11,015 nucleotides of DNA from Bacteroidales bacterium (GCA_021107685.1 JAIOSH010000263.1:1-11015), one strand, 5' to 3'. Counted from the first letter of the stretch, positions 1 through 6,176 are shown. Notes: generated by a model from the letters alone, not told the origin. Numbers and translations: made by a program.

Positions 1-1369
1 CCAGGTCGAAATTCATATCTGCTCCGTAAAGGAAATCTCTGGCCCATTGGTTTTGGTCCAGGTCTGGATAGAAAAAGCGTTGGACAGTTCTTTGTACCTG
101 ATTGGAAGAATCTATCTTGTCATATTGCTTGCGTTTTACTTCCTTTGTAATAAGTTTCATTGCTTCAATCAGGAAAGTGCCACTACCACAATATGGATCA
201 ATAATATATGGTAAGCAGAGTTTGTTGTTGAGTAATTCAATGGATTGCTTATCAAGTTGCAAAGCATACAATAGAAAACGGACAATATTTGTTGGCGTAA
301 AGAATTGTCCCTTGGTTTGCTTAAACCCCTCTCTTGTAATAATCTCAAAGAAGTCTCCTAAAATATCCTTGCCATCCATCTGGCTGCGACCTTCAAGAAA
401 GGAAATGGATTCCAATTGCTGGACAGCATAGATCAATTTGTTGATAGGAAATTTTTCTTCGTTGACAATATAGATTTTTCCCAGTTTCCTTTTATCGTCA
501 ATATTGAGTTTTAACCGGAGTGCATCTCTGTATAGCTGATTAATCCGGTCAAAAAGTTTTTCCGGCTCCTCTGTAATAACCTCTCCGTTATCTTTTAGGT
601 AGCTTTTAACCTGAAAATGATATTCTTCCCCATCTCGTCTTACATCTTCATCATAGATTTTGGCGAGAATAACATTTACCAAAGAATTGAATATTTCGGT
701 ATCGCTTGTACTCCCGCCACCCCAGAGGTAATTATGGAGATTTCCGGCAAGCTGACGGATTACATTAGGATTTAGGTCTTTGCTAAGTTCTTTTTTACCT
801 TTTACATAAGGTTGTTTTCTTGGAATTCCATATCCACCCTGAATTTCATCGCTTATGGATTGTTCTCCATCATTTTGCCAATCGTGAAAATCTTTGTATC
901 GCCCATAGTCTATGATGATCGCTTTATCCACCAACTTACCATCCACAACATCAATTGTGTAATAAACGAGGTACTTCACTCCTTTTTCATTTGGAGCTAA
1001 TTTGAATAATTGGCCTTCAATATATTTTTTATCAGATATGAACTTATCCAGAGCCTTGCATTCAATAAAGAAAAACGCATTGCCCTTTTTATCTCTTACT
1101 ATTACATCAATTTCGGCTTTGGCTACTTTGGGTCGTCCAATTTCATAACGAGTTTCTATTTCAATTTTATTCGGTTGATAATCTAATTTATTGATAAGGT
1201 GGTCTATCAGATATGCTCTTACAATTTCTTCATCACCCCTAATAACCTTTGGGTCTTCATACTTGGTTATACTATCGGAATATTTTACATCAGCATTTTC
1301 AAGATTAATGGAAACCACGTTATTAGTTTCTTCCTGAAGTTGTTTTTCTATAAGTTCCTTCCAATTCAT
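1..1369 (-). CDS. Restriction-modification protein: HsdR-N-like nuclease domain fused to N6-adenine DNA methylase (partial, C-terminus beyond window)
   Basis: I translated the minus strand from the ATG at 1369. It stays open for 456 codons to the left edge. Residues about 30-116 look like an HSDR_N-type PD-(D/E)xK nuclease: D88 in AEIDVIV, then IECKA with E103 and K105. After a helical linker comes an adenine methylase core: the KGQFFTP block at about 352-358, and the SAM-binding motif I DPYCGSGTFL at 391-400. YGADMNFDL at the edge is the usual stretch before the catalytic NPPY motif, which lies outside. The likely role is to methylate adenine in a target site and cut unmodified DNA, in the cytoplasm. 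The start overlaps the stop of the upstream XRE gene as ATGA, which implies translational coupling. Whether recognition lies in its own C-terminus (type IIG-like) or in a separate HsdS (type I) cannot be seen. The domain calls are firm; the system type is inference. Confidence 0.85.
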   Translation of the reverse strand, partial: MNWKELIEKQLQEETNNVVSINLENADVKYSDSITKYEDPKVIRGDEEIVRAYLIDHLINKLDYQPNKIEIETRYEIGRPKVAKAEIDVIVRDKKGNAFFFIECKALDKFISDKKYIEGQLFKLAPNEKGVKYLVYYTIDVVDGKLVDKAIIIDYGRYKDFHDWQNDGEQSISDEIQGGYGIPRKQPYVKGKKELSKDLNPNVIRQLAGNLHNYLWGGGSTSDTEIFNSLVNVILAKIYDEDVRRDGEEYHFQVKSYLKDNGEVITEEPEKLFDRINQLYRDALRLKLNIDDKRKLGKIYIVNEEKFPINKLIYAVQQLESISFLEGRSQMDGKDILGDFFEIITREGFKQTKGQFFTPTNIVRFLLYALQLDKQSIELLNNKLCLPYIIDPYCGSGTFLIEAMKLITKEVKRKQYDKIDSSNQVQRTVQRFFYPDLDQNQWARDFLYGADMNFDL

Positions 1370-1665
1370 TGCTTTGTTTTATAGTATTTAATTTTCTTCT
1401 CCGCTACTTGTAAAGCCTCAGTAGCCAAATCCTCATTAATCAATTCATAAAGCACTTTGTCACTCAGGTAATTGATGAGCAGTTCTTTTTCATCTACGTT
1501 GAAGATTTTGGCTATCTGGATTATTTGATCTTTTGATGCTTTCCTTTCTCCTCTTTCTATTTTACTAAGGATGGATTGGTCAATATCCAATTCCGCAGAT
1601 ACCTTTCGTAGGGGTAGCCCTTTATCTTCCCGAAGTTTCCTTATTTGTTCTCCTATTGTCAGCAT
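1366..1665 (-). CDS. XRE-family helix-turn-helix regulator, probable controller of the restriction-modification gene
   Basis: This is a 99-residue cytoplasmic protein when started at the ATG at 1665. It has an N-terminal Cro/C1-type HTH at about residues 4-60: IGEQIRKLREDKG, the recognition region DIDQSILSKIERGERK, then a final helix. A short basic, helical tail (EALQVAEKKIKYYKTK) follows. An in-frame TTG at 1692 would add nine residues. I prefer the ATG because the family homology begins there, and because the candidate -7 element at 1701-1708 would place the transcript start at about 1695, almost on that TTG. The stop overlaps the start of the nuclease-methylase gene as ATGA, so the two are co-transcribed and probably translationally coupled. 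Small XRE proteins next to restriction genes are often C-proteins that set expression timing; that role is inferred here. Confidence 0.85.
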   Translation of the reverse strand: MLTIGEQIRKLREDKGLPLRKVSAELDIDQSILSKIERGERKASKDQIIQIAKIFNVDEKELLINYLSDKVLYELINEDLATEALQVAEKKIKYYKTKQ

Positions 1666-1684
1666 TTGTTTGGAATAAAAACAT

Positions 1685-1703
1685 TTAGACAAATAATGTC
1701 CAA
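1685..1703. promoter_or_regulatory. Candidate operator: 7-5-7 inverted repeat overlapping the -7 element
   Basis: On the plus strand the arms are ttagaca and tgtccaa around aataa, with 6 of 7 positions complementary and a perfect inner GACA/TGTC. The repeat covers the predicted transcription start and touches the -7 element at 1701-1708. A dimeric XRE protein bound here would block RNA polymerase. The location fits autoregulation by the XRE protein, but the binding is inferred. Confidence 0.4.
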
Positions 1704-1708
1704 AAATA
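1701..1708 (-). promoter_or_regulatory. Bacteroidota -7 promoter element for the XRE/methylase operon
   Basis: On the minus strand this reads TATTTTTG, a perfect TAnnTTTG. The start of transcription would fall at about 1694-1696, about 30 nt before the ATG at 1665. No good TTTG -33 box is seen; the nearest match 19 bp upstream is TTTAGG. A second TAnnTTTG on the same strand lies at 1827-1834 (TATATTTG), also without a clear -33 box. Confidence 0.4.
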
Positions 1709-1972
1709 ACTATTCATTTTTTATTTTCCTAAATTTTTTAGTAAAAGTTATCAACATTTTTTGTGGATGGGCAAAAGCAAGTTCTTTTGCAAAACTTTGG
1801 ATTATGGGTTGACTTGTACGGTTTTGCAAATATACTTAATGAGCGGCTGGCTTTTCCTGCATGACACACAACATATAAGAATTATATGTTAAAATAGGAA
1901 AAAAGAATCACAAAAAATAGTAATACGAAAGTTTCGGATTATAAGGTTTTATTATGACTTTGCTTACACACC
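1709..1972. other. Non-coding spacer with palindromes and an opposing sigma70-like promoter
   Basis: I find no convincing gene here. It contains a perfect 7-bp hairpin with arms gcaaaag (1771-1777) and cttttgc (1784-1790). The self-complementary octamer tttgcaaa occurs twice, at 1786-1793 and 1823-1830. A perfect 8-bp AT-rich hairpin has arms aacatata (1870-1877) and tatatgtt (1883-1890). On the plus strand, TTGACT (1809-1814) and TATACT (1831-1836) are 16 bp apart, close to the classic sigma70 promoter, which is not the form the main Bacteroidota sigma factor prefers. A weak hairpin around 1925-1936 lies just past the lipoprotein gene and is followed on the minus strand by a T-rich stretch. 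It could be that gene's terminator, but it is short. Confidence 0.4.
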
Positions 1973-2845
1973 TTAATTCACAATGATAACAAGATATTTT
2001 GATGAACCCCAGAATTTGTTAGGGTTTTTAATAATCAGATTTCCTGTGTTATTTTCTCCTGAAAACTCATAAGAACCTGTTGGATGATTAGTGATTATTT
2101 TTGCTTTTTTTCCGGAAATAGGGATCTTTTTGGTTTTAGTAATATCAATCTTTTTGAAAAAACCTTTATCAAAATCTTCCTTTAATTTTTTACTAGCTCC
2201 AATTCCAATAAATCCACCTTCTTTAGTAATAATATTATTTTCCTTTAAAACTTTTTTTGTTCCAATAGCAAAATAAGCTGTATTTAATTCTTTTATTTTT
2301 AAATCAATAACTTCTTCCTGCTCTTCAATTTTTTGAGCTTTAATCTTATTTTCTTCCGACAGTTCATTGACATCTTTCTTTAAAGTTACTATTTTAATAT
2401 TAAGTTTTTCAAGATCAGTTTTCATTTGAGAAATATCAGTATCTTTTTCCTCAATTTGCTTGTTCAGGTGTTCTATCATTTTATTTAACTGAGCAATTTT
2501 ATAATTTGAACCTCCAAGTTTCTTTTTTAATGATGCAACTCTTTCTTTGTTTTCTAACAGCATTTGATAAATTGATTTTATATCTCTTATAATACGGTCT
2601 TTATCTGCCTTTTTCAATTCAATTTTTCCTGAGATATCTTTTGTGATAATTAATTCTTTTTTCTTTATAGAATCAAGATTATCCTGAATTTCATTAAATG
2701 ATTCTACAAATTCATTAATTGATTCATCTCTCAAATTTGCCTGCATTACAAGGCTGTCATTACTTGTTTGTAATTCATTTATCTTTTTTGTATTACAACT
2801 AAATACAAAAGGAATAATTAATAATAAGAAAATTAGCTTTTTCAT
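1973..2845 (-). CDS. Coiled-coil lipoprotein with conserved C-terminal domain (Cbp1-type family by recall)
   Basis: This 290-residue protein is predicted to be secreted and lipid-anchored. Residues 1-16 are a signal peptide (MKK, then a hydrophobic core) ending in the lipobox VFSC, so Cys17 would be lipidated. Residues about 20-60 and 100-190 are charged, heptad-like coiled coil rich in K, E, I and L. The last 100 residues form a separate small domain with the blocks AYFAIGTKK (190-198), NHPTGSYEF (253-261) and KFWGSSKYLVIIV (277-289). From memory, this signal, coiled-coil and C-terminal layout occurs widely in Bacteroidales, sometimes labelled Cbp1-family collagen-binding adhesin. Nothing in the sequence proves adhesion. 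It has its own promoter (2888-2918) and follows the S4-domain gene. The A+T content is very high. An envelope structural role is an equally good guess. Confidence 0.85.
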   Translation of the reverse strand: MKKLIFLLLIIPFVFSCNTKKINELQTSNDSLVMQANLRDESINEFVESFNEIQDNLDSIKKKELIITKDISGKIELKKADKDRIIRDIKSIYQMLLENKERVASLKKKLGGSNYKIAQLNKMIEHLNKQIEEKDTDISQMKTDLEKLNIKIVTLKKDVNELSEENKIKAQKIEEQEEVIDLKIKELNTAYFAIGTKKVLKENNIITKEGGFIGIGASKKLKEDFDKGFFKKIDITKTKKIPISGKKAKIITNHPTGSYEFSGENNTGNLIIKNPNKFWGSSKYLVIIVN

Positions 2846-2887
2846 TGATTTAATGTTTTAGAGAATGTTAACTTTTAAATTTACGGA

Positions 2888-2918
2888 CAAAATTACTAAG
2901 TTTTTTTCATTAACGAAA
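2888..2918 (-). promoter_or_regulatory. Promoter of the coiled-coil lipoprotein gene
   Basis: The minus strand reads TTTC (2918-2915), a 19-bp spacer, then TAATTTTG (2895-2888), followed by TCCG. The -7 element matches TAnnTTTG perfectly and the -33 box differs from TTTG at one base. Transcription would start near 2881, leaving a leader of about 35 nt before the ATG at 2845. Confidence 0.55.
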
Positions 2919-2929
2919 TTAATAATGTT

Positions 2930-3307
2930 TTATTGTTTTTTTAATTTATCAATCAACCTTCTTTGTTTTTTTGTTGGTCTTCCAAAACCTTTGTCCCTGT
3001 ACTCATAATTCGTTTCTTTCATTATTTTAAGTTTTTGATATTCTTCTTCAGGTGTCATATCTTCTACGTTATTAACAGCTAATTTTGCTGAAACCCTGTT
3101 TTTTATTAAACCAATGACTTTTAATGTTTTAGTTATTTTGCCTGATTGAACAGTAATAATTTCATCAATTCTTACTTCATGTGATGGTTTAATATTTTGC
3201 CCTTCAATTTTTACCTTTCCTGCTCTACATGCTTCGGTAGCCTGATTGCGGGTTTTAAATACCCTGACAGCACACAGCCATTTGTCAATACGTATGTTAC
3301 TTTCCAT
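2930..3307 (-). CDS. S4-domain RNA-binding protein, Hsp15-like
   Basis: This 125-residue cytoplasmic protein consists of one S4 RNA-binding domain at about residues 5-65 and a basic tail. The S4 signature is clear: RIDKWLCAVRVFKTR at 6-20, then EACRAGKVKIEG at 25-36. The tail GFGRPTKKQRRLIDKLKK (107-124) matches the GRPTKK-RR end typical of Hsp15. E. coli Hsp15 (hslR, 133 residues) binds stalled 50S subunits that still carry peptidyl-tRNA and frees them for recycling; the same role is likely here but inferred from family. The ATG at 3307 lies 44 bp past the der stop on the same strand, so it is probably the last gene of an era-der-S4 transcript. That fits, since all three products act on ribosomes. 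Confidence 0.85.
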   Translation of the reverse strand: MESNIRIDKWLCAVRVFKTRNQATEACRAGKVKIEGQNIKPSHEVRIDEIITVQSGKITKTLKVIGLIKNRVSAKLAVNNVEDMTPEEEYQKLKIMKETNYEYRDKGFGRPTKKQRRLIDKLKKQ

Positions 3308-3351
3308 AATATTATACTAAAATAAGCTAAAACTAAAGGTTAAATTTAAGT

Positions 3352-4656
3352 TTATTTTTTTCTAATATAAATTTGTATTGGGGCACCTGTAAAATTAAAA
3401 TATTCACGAAGTTTGTTCTCTAAAAATCTTTTATATGGATCTTTTATGTATTGGGGTAAATTGCAGAAAAAAACAAAAGCAGGAAAATTTGTTTTTAATT
3501 GAGTTATGTACTTAATTTTTATGTATTTTCCTTTCACGGCCGGCGGAGGTGTTTGCTTGATTATTGGAAGCAAGATTTCATTGAGTTTTGAAGTAGATAT
3601 CCTGTTTTTACGATTTGAATAAACTTCATGAGCTATTTCAAGTGATTTAAATATTCTTTGCTTATTTGTAACTGACGTAAAAATAATTGGCACATTAATA
3701 AAAGGAGCTATTTTCATCCTGATATTTTTTTCAAATTCTTTATGTGTATTGGTTTCTTTGTCAATTAAATCCCATTTATTTACAATTATTATTACGCCTT
3801 TATTGTTTTTTTCAATCAGGTGAAAAATATTCAGGTCTTGTGCTTCAAAGCCATTCACAGCATCAATTAATAAAAGGCATACATCACTGTTTTCTATTGC
3901 TCTGATAGATCTCATCACAGAATAAAATTCAATATTTTCATGAACCTTGCCTTTTTTTCTTATACCGGCAGTATCAACAAGTAAAAAATTAAAACCAAAG
4001 CTATTATAGCATGAATAAATTGAATCTCTTGTAGTTCCTGCAACAGGAGTTACAATATTTCTTTCATCACCCAATAAAGTGTTTATTAATGAAGATTTAC
4101 CAACATTAGGTCTGCCAATTACTGCATATTTTGGCAAATCAGGAATTTCTTCTATAATTTTTTTATCAAATTCTTTAACAAGTTCATCAAGCAAGTCTCC
4201 TGTTCCGCTTCCATTGATTGACGAAATGCAATATATTTTTCCTAATCCTAAGCTGTAAAATTCATTTGCATCATTAATTAAAGCAGAATTATCTACTTTA
4301 TTTGCAACCATAAAAATTTTTTTATCGGTTTTTCTAAGCATTTCTGCAACATCTTCATCCATACCGGTCAAACCTTCTTTAACATCAACCATAAAAACAA
4401 TCACATCAGCTTCGTCAATAGCAAGAATTACTTGTTTTCTGATCTCTTCTTCAAAAACATCATCAGAATTAATGACAAATCCGCCTGTATCAATAACAGA
4501 AAATTCAATCCCGTTCCAGTCGGTTTTCCCATAATGTCTGTCGCGTGTTACACCACTTGTAGGCTCAACAATTGCCTGACGACTTTCGGTTAATCTGTTA
4601 AAAAATGTTGATTTTCCAACATTTGGTCTTCCAACAATAGCTAAAATATTTCCCAT
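3352..4656 (-). CDS. der: Ribosome biogenesis GTPase Der (EngA)
   Basis: This 434-residue protein has two tandem GTPase domains and a C-terminal KH-like domain, the layout unique to Der. Domain 1 has GRPNVGKS (9-16), DTGG (56-59), NKVD (119-122) and a G5-like SSI (145-147). Domain 2 has GRPNVGKS (181-188), DTAG (228-231), NKWD (293-296) and TSV (327-329). Residues about 350-434 form the KH-like domain, ending in the basic IRKK. Der binds the 50S subunit and is essential for its maturation. The length is normal for Bacteroidota; E. coli Der is longer. The ATG at 4656 directly precedes the GNILAIVGRP strand, so the start is secure. It lies downstream of era across a 468-bp repeat-rich gap. A TAnnTTTG element at 4683-4690 could give it a separate promoter. 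Confidence 0.97.
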   Translation of the reverse strand: MGNILAIVGRPNVGKSTFFNRLTESRQAIVEPTSGVTRDRHYGKTDWNGIEFSVIDTGGFVINSDDVFEEEIRKQVILAIDEADVIVFMVDVKEGLTGMDEDVAEMLRKTDKKIFMVANKVDNSALINDANEFYSLGLGKIYCISSINGSGTGDLLDELVKEFDKKIIEEIPDLPKYAVIGRPNVGKSSLINTLLGDERNIVTPVAGTTRDSIYSCYNSFGFNFLLVDTAGIRKKGKVHENIEFYSVMRSIRAIENSDVCLLLIDAVNGFEAQDLNIFHLIEKNNKGVIIIVNKWDLIDKETNTHKEFEKNIRMKIAPFINVPIIFTSVTNKQRIFKSLEIAHEVYSNRKNRISTSKLNEILLPIIKQTPPPAVKGKYIKIKYITQLKTNFPAFVFFCNLPQYIKDPYKRFLENKLREYFNFTGAPIQIYIRKK

Positions 4657-4682
4657 TTTCGAAATAATAATAAAATTCTATT

Positions 4683-4690
4683 CAAATTTA
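4683..4690 (-). promoter_or_regulatory. Possible -7 element for der
   Basis: The minus strand reads TAAATTTG, a match to TAnnTTTG placed 27 bp before the der ATG. No TTTG -33 box is seen at 19-21 bp upstream, and the region is so A+T-rich that a chance match is plausible. Confidence 0.25.
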
Positions 4691-4813
4691 TTCATTTATA
4701 TTTTAAATGTTTCTAATTGCTTGTTATTTTTCAACGCAGAGGCGCCCCGATATAGTCATTCTTCCTTACGGGGTAGTAAACAAAGGCGCAAAGATATATT
4801 AGTTTATTTTTTA

Positions 4814-4840
4814 GTCATTCATTTGTCATTCGCTTCGCTG
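4814..4840 (+). repeat. 27-bp direct repeat, copy 1
   Basis: It begins with gtcattcattt and ends with gtcattcgcttcgctg. It matches the copy at 4869-4895 at 24 of 27 positions, with a period of 55 bp. Each copy itself contains two GTCATT words 11 bp apart. Confidence 0.75.
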
Positions 4841-4844
4841 CCTG

Positions 4845-4869
4845 CCCCGTAAAATACTTTTTACTGGGG
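4845..4869. repeat. Hairpin between the two 27-bp repeats
   Basis: The arms are ccccgtaaaa (4845-4854) and ttttactgggg (4859-4869), ten base pairs with one bulged T at 4865 and a tact loop. No T-run follows on the minus strand, so it is not an obvious terminator. CCCCG...CGGGG arms also appear at 4745-4749 and 4769-4773 with a 19-bp interval, suggesting a related but degraded copy. Confidence 0.6.
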
Positions 4870-4895
4870 TCATTCGATTGTCATTTGCTTCGCTG
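4869..4895 (+). repeat. 27-bp direct repeat, copy 2
   Basis: It begins with gtcattcgatt and ends with gtcatttgcttcgctg. Further GTCATT words follow at 4895 and 4906, so the array decays toward the right. Together with copy 1 it brackets the hairpin at 4845-4869. Confidence 0.75.
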
Positions 4896-4948
4896 TCATT
4901 CAACAGTCATTGATTGCCTACTGCTTACTGCCACTGCCTCCTTATTTC

Positions 4949-4962
4949 ACTCCTAATGGAGT
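4949..4962. repeat. Short palindrome ACTCC-TAAT-GGAGT
   Basis: This perfect 5-bp inverted repeat has a 4-base centre and is preceded by tttc and followed by tttg. It has the same frame as the palindrome at 5001-5014, so both look like members of one small intergenic family. Confidence 0.5.
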
Positions 4963-5000
4963 TTTGTTAAAATAACTTTTAATTTTTCTATAAATGTTTC

Positions 5001-5014
5001 ATCCCTAACGGGAT
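5001..5014. repeat. Short palindrome ATCCC-TAAC-GGGAT
   Basis: This perfect 5-bp inverted repeat has a 4-base centre, again preceded by tttc and followed by ttg. It starts 52 bp from the related palindrome at 4949. From memory, similar TCCCTA-CGGGA elements are scattered between genes in many Bacteroidota genomes. Confidence 0.5.
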
Positions 5015-5077
5015 TTGTTTCCTGTCGCTTGTTTTTTATTACTGATTGCTGATCACCGATAACTGATTACCATTCAT

Positions 5078-5105
5078 TGCCTACTGCCTACTGCCTACTG
5101 CCTAC
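5078..5105 (+). repeat. Tandem heptamer TGCCTAC, four perfect copies
   Basis: Four identical 7-bp units lie directly behind the era stop codon. They are followed by a doubled cccactt motif (5109-5123). A decayed version (tgcctac, tgcttac, tgccac, tgcctcc) is at 4915-4941. The unit is small enough for slippage, so copy number probably varies between strains. Confidence 0.8.
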
Positions 5106-5124
5106 TTACCCACTTGCCCACTTC

Positions 5125-6003
5125 TCAATACTCATACCCAAACCTTTTTAATTGCAGTATCTTGTTTCGCCATTCTTTGTTAACTTTTACACTCAATTCC
5201 AGATATACTTTTTTATCTAAAAATTTTTCTATGTCTTTTCTTGCTTCAGTACCTGCTTTTTTTATTGCATTTCCTTTATGACCTATTATAATTGCTTTTT
5301 GCGATTCACGTGTTACATATATAAAAACCACAATTATTATTATATTTTCTTTATCTTTAAAAGAGTCAACTACTACTTCAACTGAATAAGGCAGTTCTTT
5401 ATGATAGTAAAGGAATATTTTTTCCCTTATAATTTCAGATACAAAAAACCTTTGTGATTTGTCAGTTATTTCATCTTTAGGAAAATAAGGAGGTCCTTTT
5501 GGAAGCAATTCAATAATACTATTAAATATAACTTCAATATTAAATTTATTAAGAGCTGAAACAGGAATTACTTTTGCATTTGAAATTTTTTTCGACCAAA
5601 AATCAATATTTTCTTCAACTATTTGCTGGTCAGACAAATCAATTTTATTAATAAGTAATAAAACAGGTATTTGCGATTGATTGATTTTTTCAATTATTTC
5701 ACTATTATATTTTTTTTCTCCTGCTACAACCACCAATAAAAAAATATCAGCATCAATTATTGCAGTATTAACAAACTTCATCATTGATTCGTGAAGTTTA
5801 TAATGAGGTTTAATAATTCCCGGAGTATCGGAATAAACAATTTGAAAATCTTTTCCATTAACAATACCCATAATCCGATGACGTGTGGTTTGTGCTTTTG
5901 AAGTGATAATTGAAAGATTTTCACCTACTAAAACATTCATTATAGTAGATTTACCAACATTGGGATTTCCGATAATATTAACAAAACCTGCTTTATGGCT
6001 CAT
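5125..6003 (-). CDS. era: GTPase Era
   Basis: This 292-residue GTPase has one G domain and a C-terminal KH domain. The G domain shows GNPNVGKS (12-19), the switch region SKAQTTRHRI (35-44), DTPG (59-62), NKID (119-122) and SAL (149-151). The linker EITDKSQRFFVSEIIREKIF (178-197) and the KH loop IIGHKGNAIKK (239-249) are typical of Era. Family knowledge says it binds the 3' end of 16S rRNA and assists 30S maturation near the membrane. The ATG at 6003 starts a few residues before the first beta strand, so the start is secure. Length matches E. coli Era (301) closely. It is the first gene of the era-der-S4 run and is divergent from the initiator tRNA gene. No clear promoter of its own is seen. 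Confidence 0.97.
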   Translation of the reverse strand: MSHKAGFVNIIGNPNVGKSTIMNVLVGENLSIITSKAQTTRHRIMGIVNGKDFQIVYSDTPGIIKPHYKLHESMMKFVNTAIIDADIFLLVVVAGEKKYNSEIIEKINQSQIPVLLLINKIDLSDQQIVEENIDFWSKKISNAKVIPVSALNKFNIEVIFNSIIELLPKGPPYFPKDEITDKSQRFFVSEIIREKIFLYYHKELPYSVEVVVDSFKDKENIIIIVVFIYVTRESQKAIIIGHKGNAIKKAGTEARKDIEKFLDKKVYLELSVKVNKEWRNKILQLKRFGYEY

Positions 6004-6029
6004 TAATGCATATTTTTTTTAATAAATAA

Positions 6030-6061
6030 TTTGGATAGCAAAGAAACAAAATATATCTTTG
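6030..6061 (+). promoter_or_regulatory. Promoter of the initiator tRNA gene
   Basis: TTTG (6030-6033), a 20-bp spacer and TATCTTTG (6054-6061) followed by C match the Bacteroidota -33/-7 consensus fully. Transcription would begin near 6067, about 30 bp before the mature tRNA. Confidence 0.65.
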
Positions 6062-6097
6062 CACCCGTATTTTAAATACATTTTTTTTAATATAAAT

Positions 6098-6169
<72 letters not shown>

Positions 6170-6176
6170 CTACAAC

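Larger units (their letters stand above)
4657..5124. other. 468-bp era-der intergenic region, a mosaic of short repeats
   Basis: I find no gene on either strand here. From low to high coordinate it holds the following: a GC-rich element that looks split (4732-4744 and 4781-4793); seven GTCATT copies between 4755 and 4911; a 27-bp imperfect direct repeat (4814 and 4869) around a hairpin; degenerate TGCCTAC units (4915-4941); two small palindromes (4949-4962 and 5001-5014); two ACTGATT copies (5041-5047 and 5062-5068); and four perfect TGCCTAC units just after the era stop codon. It would be transcribed within any era-der message. Confidence 0.75.

Noticed and set aside
102..1384. Plus-strand open frames at 102-431, 812-1000 and 1199-1384
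   Set aside because: They are antisense to the continuous nuclease-methylase frame, which carries recognisable catalytic motifs; their translations show no domain or plausible start context.
1748..1770. Two inverted DnaA-box-like words, ttatcaaca and tgtggatgg
   Set aside because: Each differs from the consensus at one or two key positions, there is no cluster, and no replication gene is nearby.
1..1870. Recent horizontal transfer of the restriction unit judged from base composition
   Set aside because: Hand counts of a few lines gave about 33-47% G+C here, but acs and the transporter sampled at about 37-38%. Only the lipoprotein and era lines were clearly lower (about 22-23%), so composition alone does not support it.
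1870..1890. Hairpin aacatata/tatatgtt as terminator of the lipoprotein gene
   Set aside because: It is wholly A/T-rich at its core, about 80 bp past the stop, and has no T-run after it on the minus strand.
1839..1892. A 17-codon plus-strand frame starting at ATG 1839, just after the sigma70-like promoter
   Set aside because: It is very short, has no recognisable peptide type, and would begin almost at the predicted transcript start.
2091..2276. Plus-strand open frame inside the lipoprotein gene
   Set aside because: It is a hydrophobic shadow of the lysine- and isoleucine-rich coiled-coil gene on the other strand.
4755..4911. GTCATT-containing repeats as a CRISPR array
   Set aside because: The repeats are short and imperfect, spacing is 11-15 bp in places, there are no uniform spacers and no cas genes.
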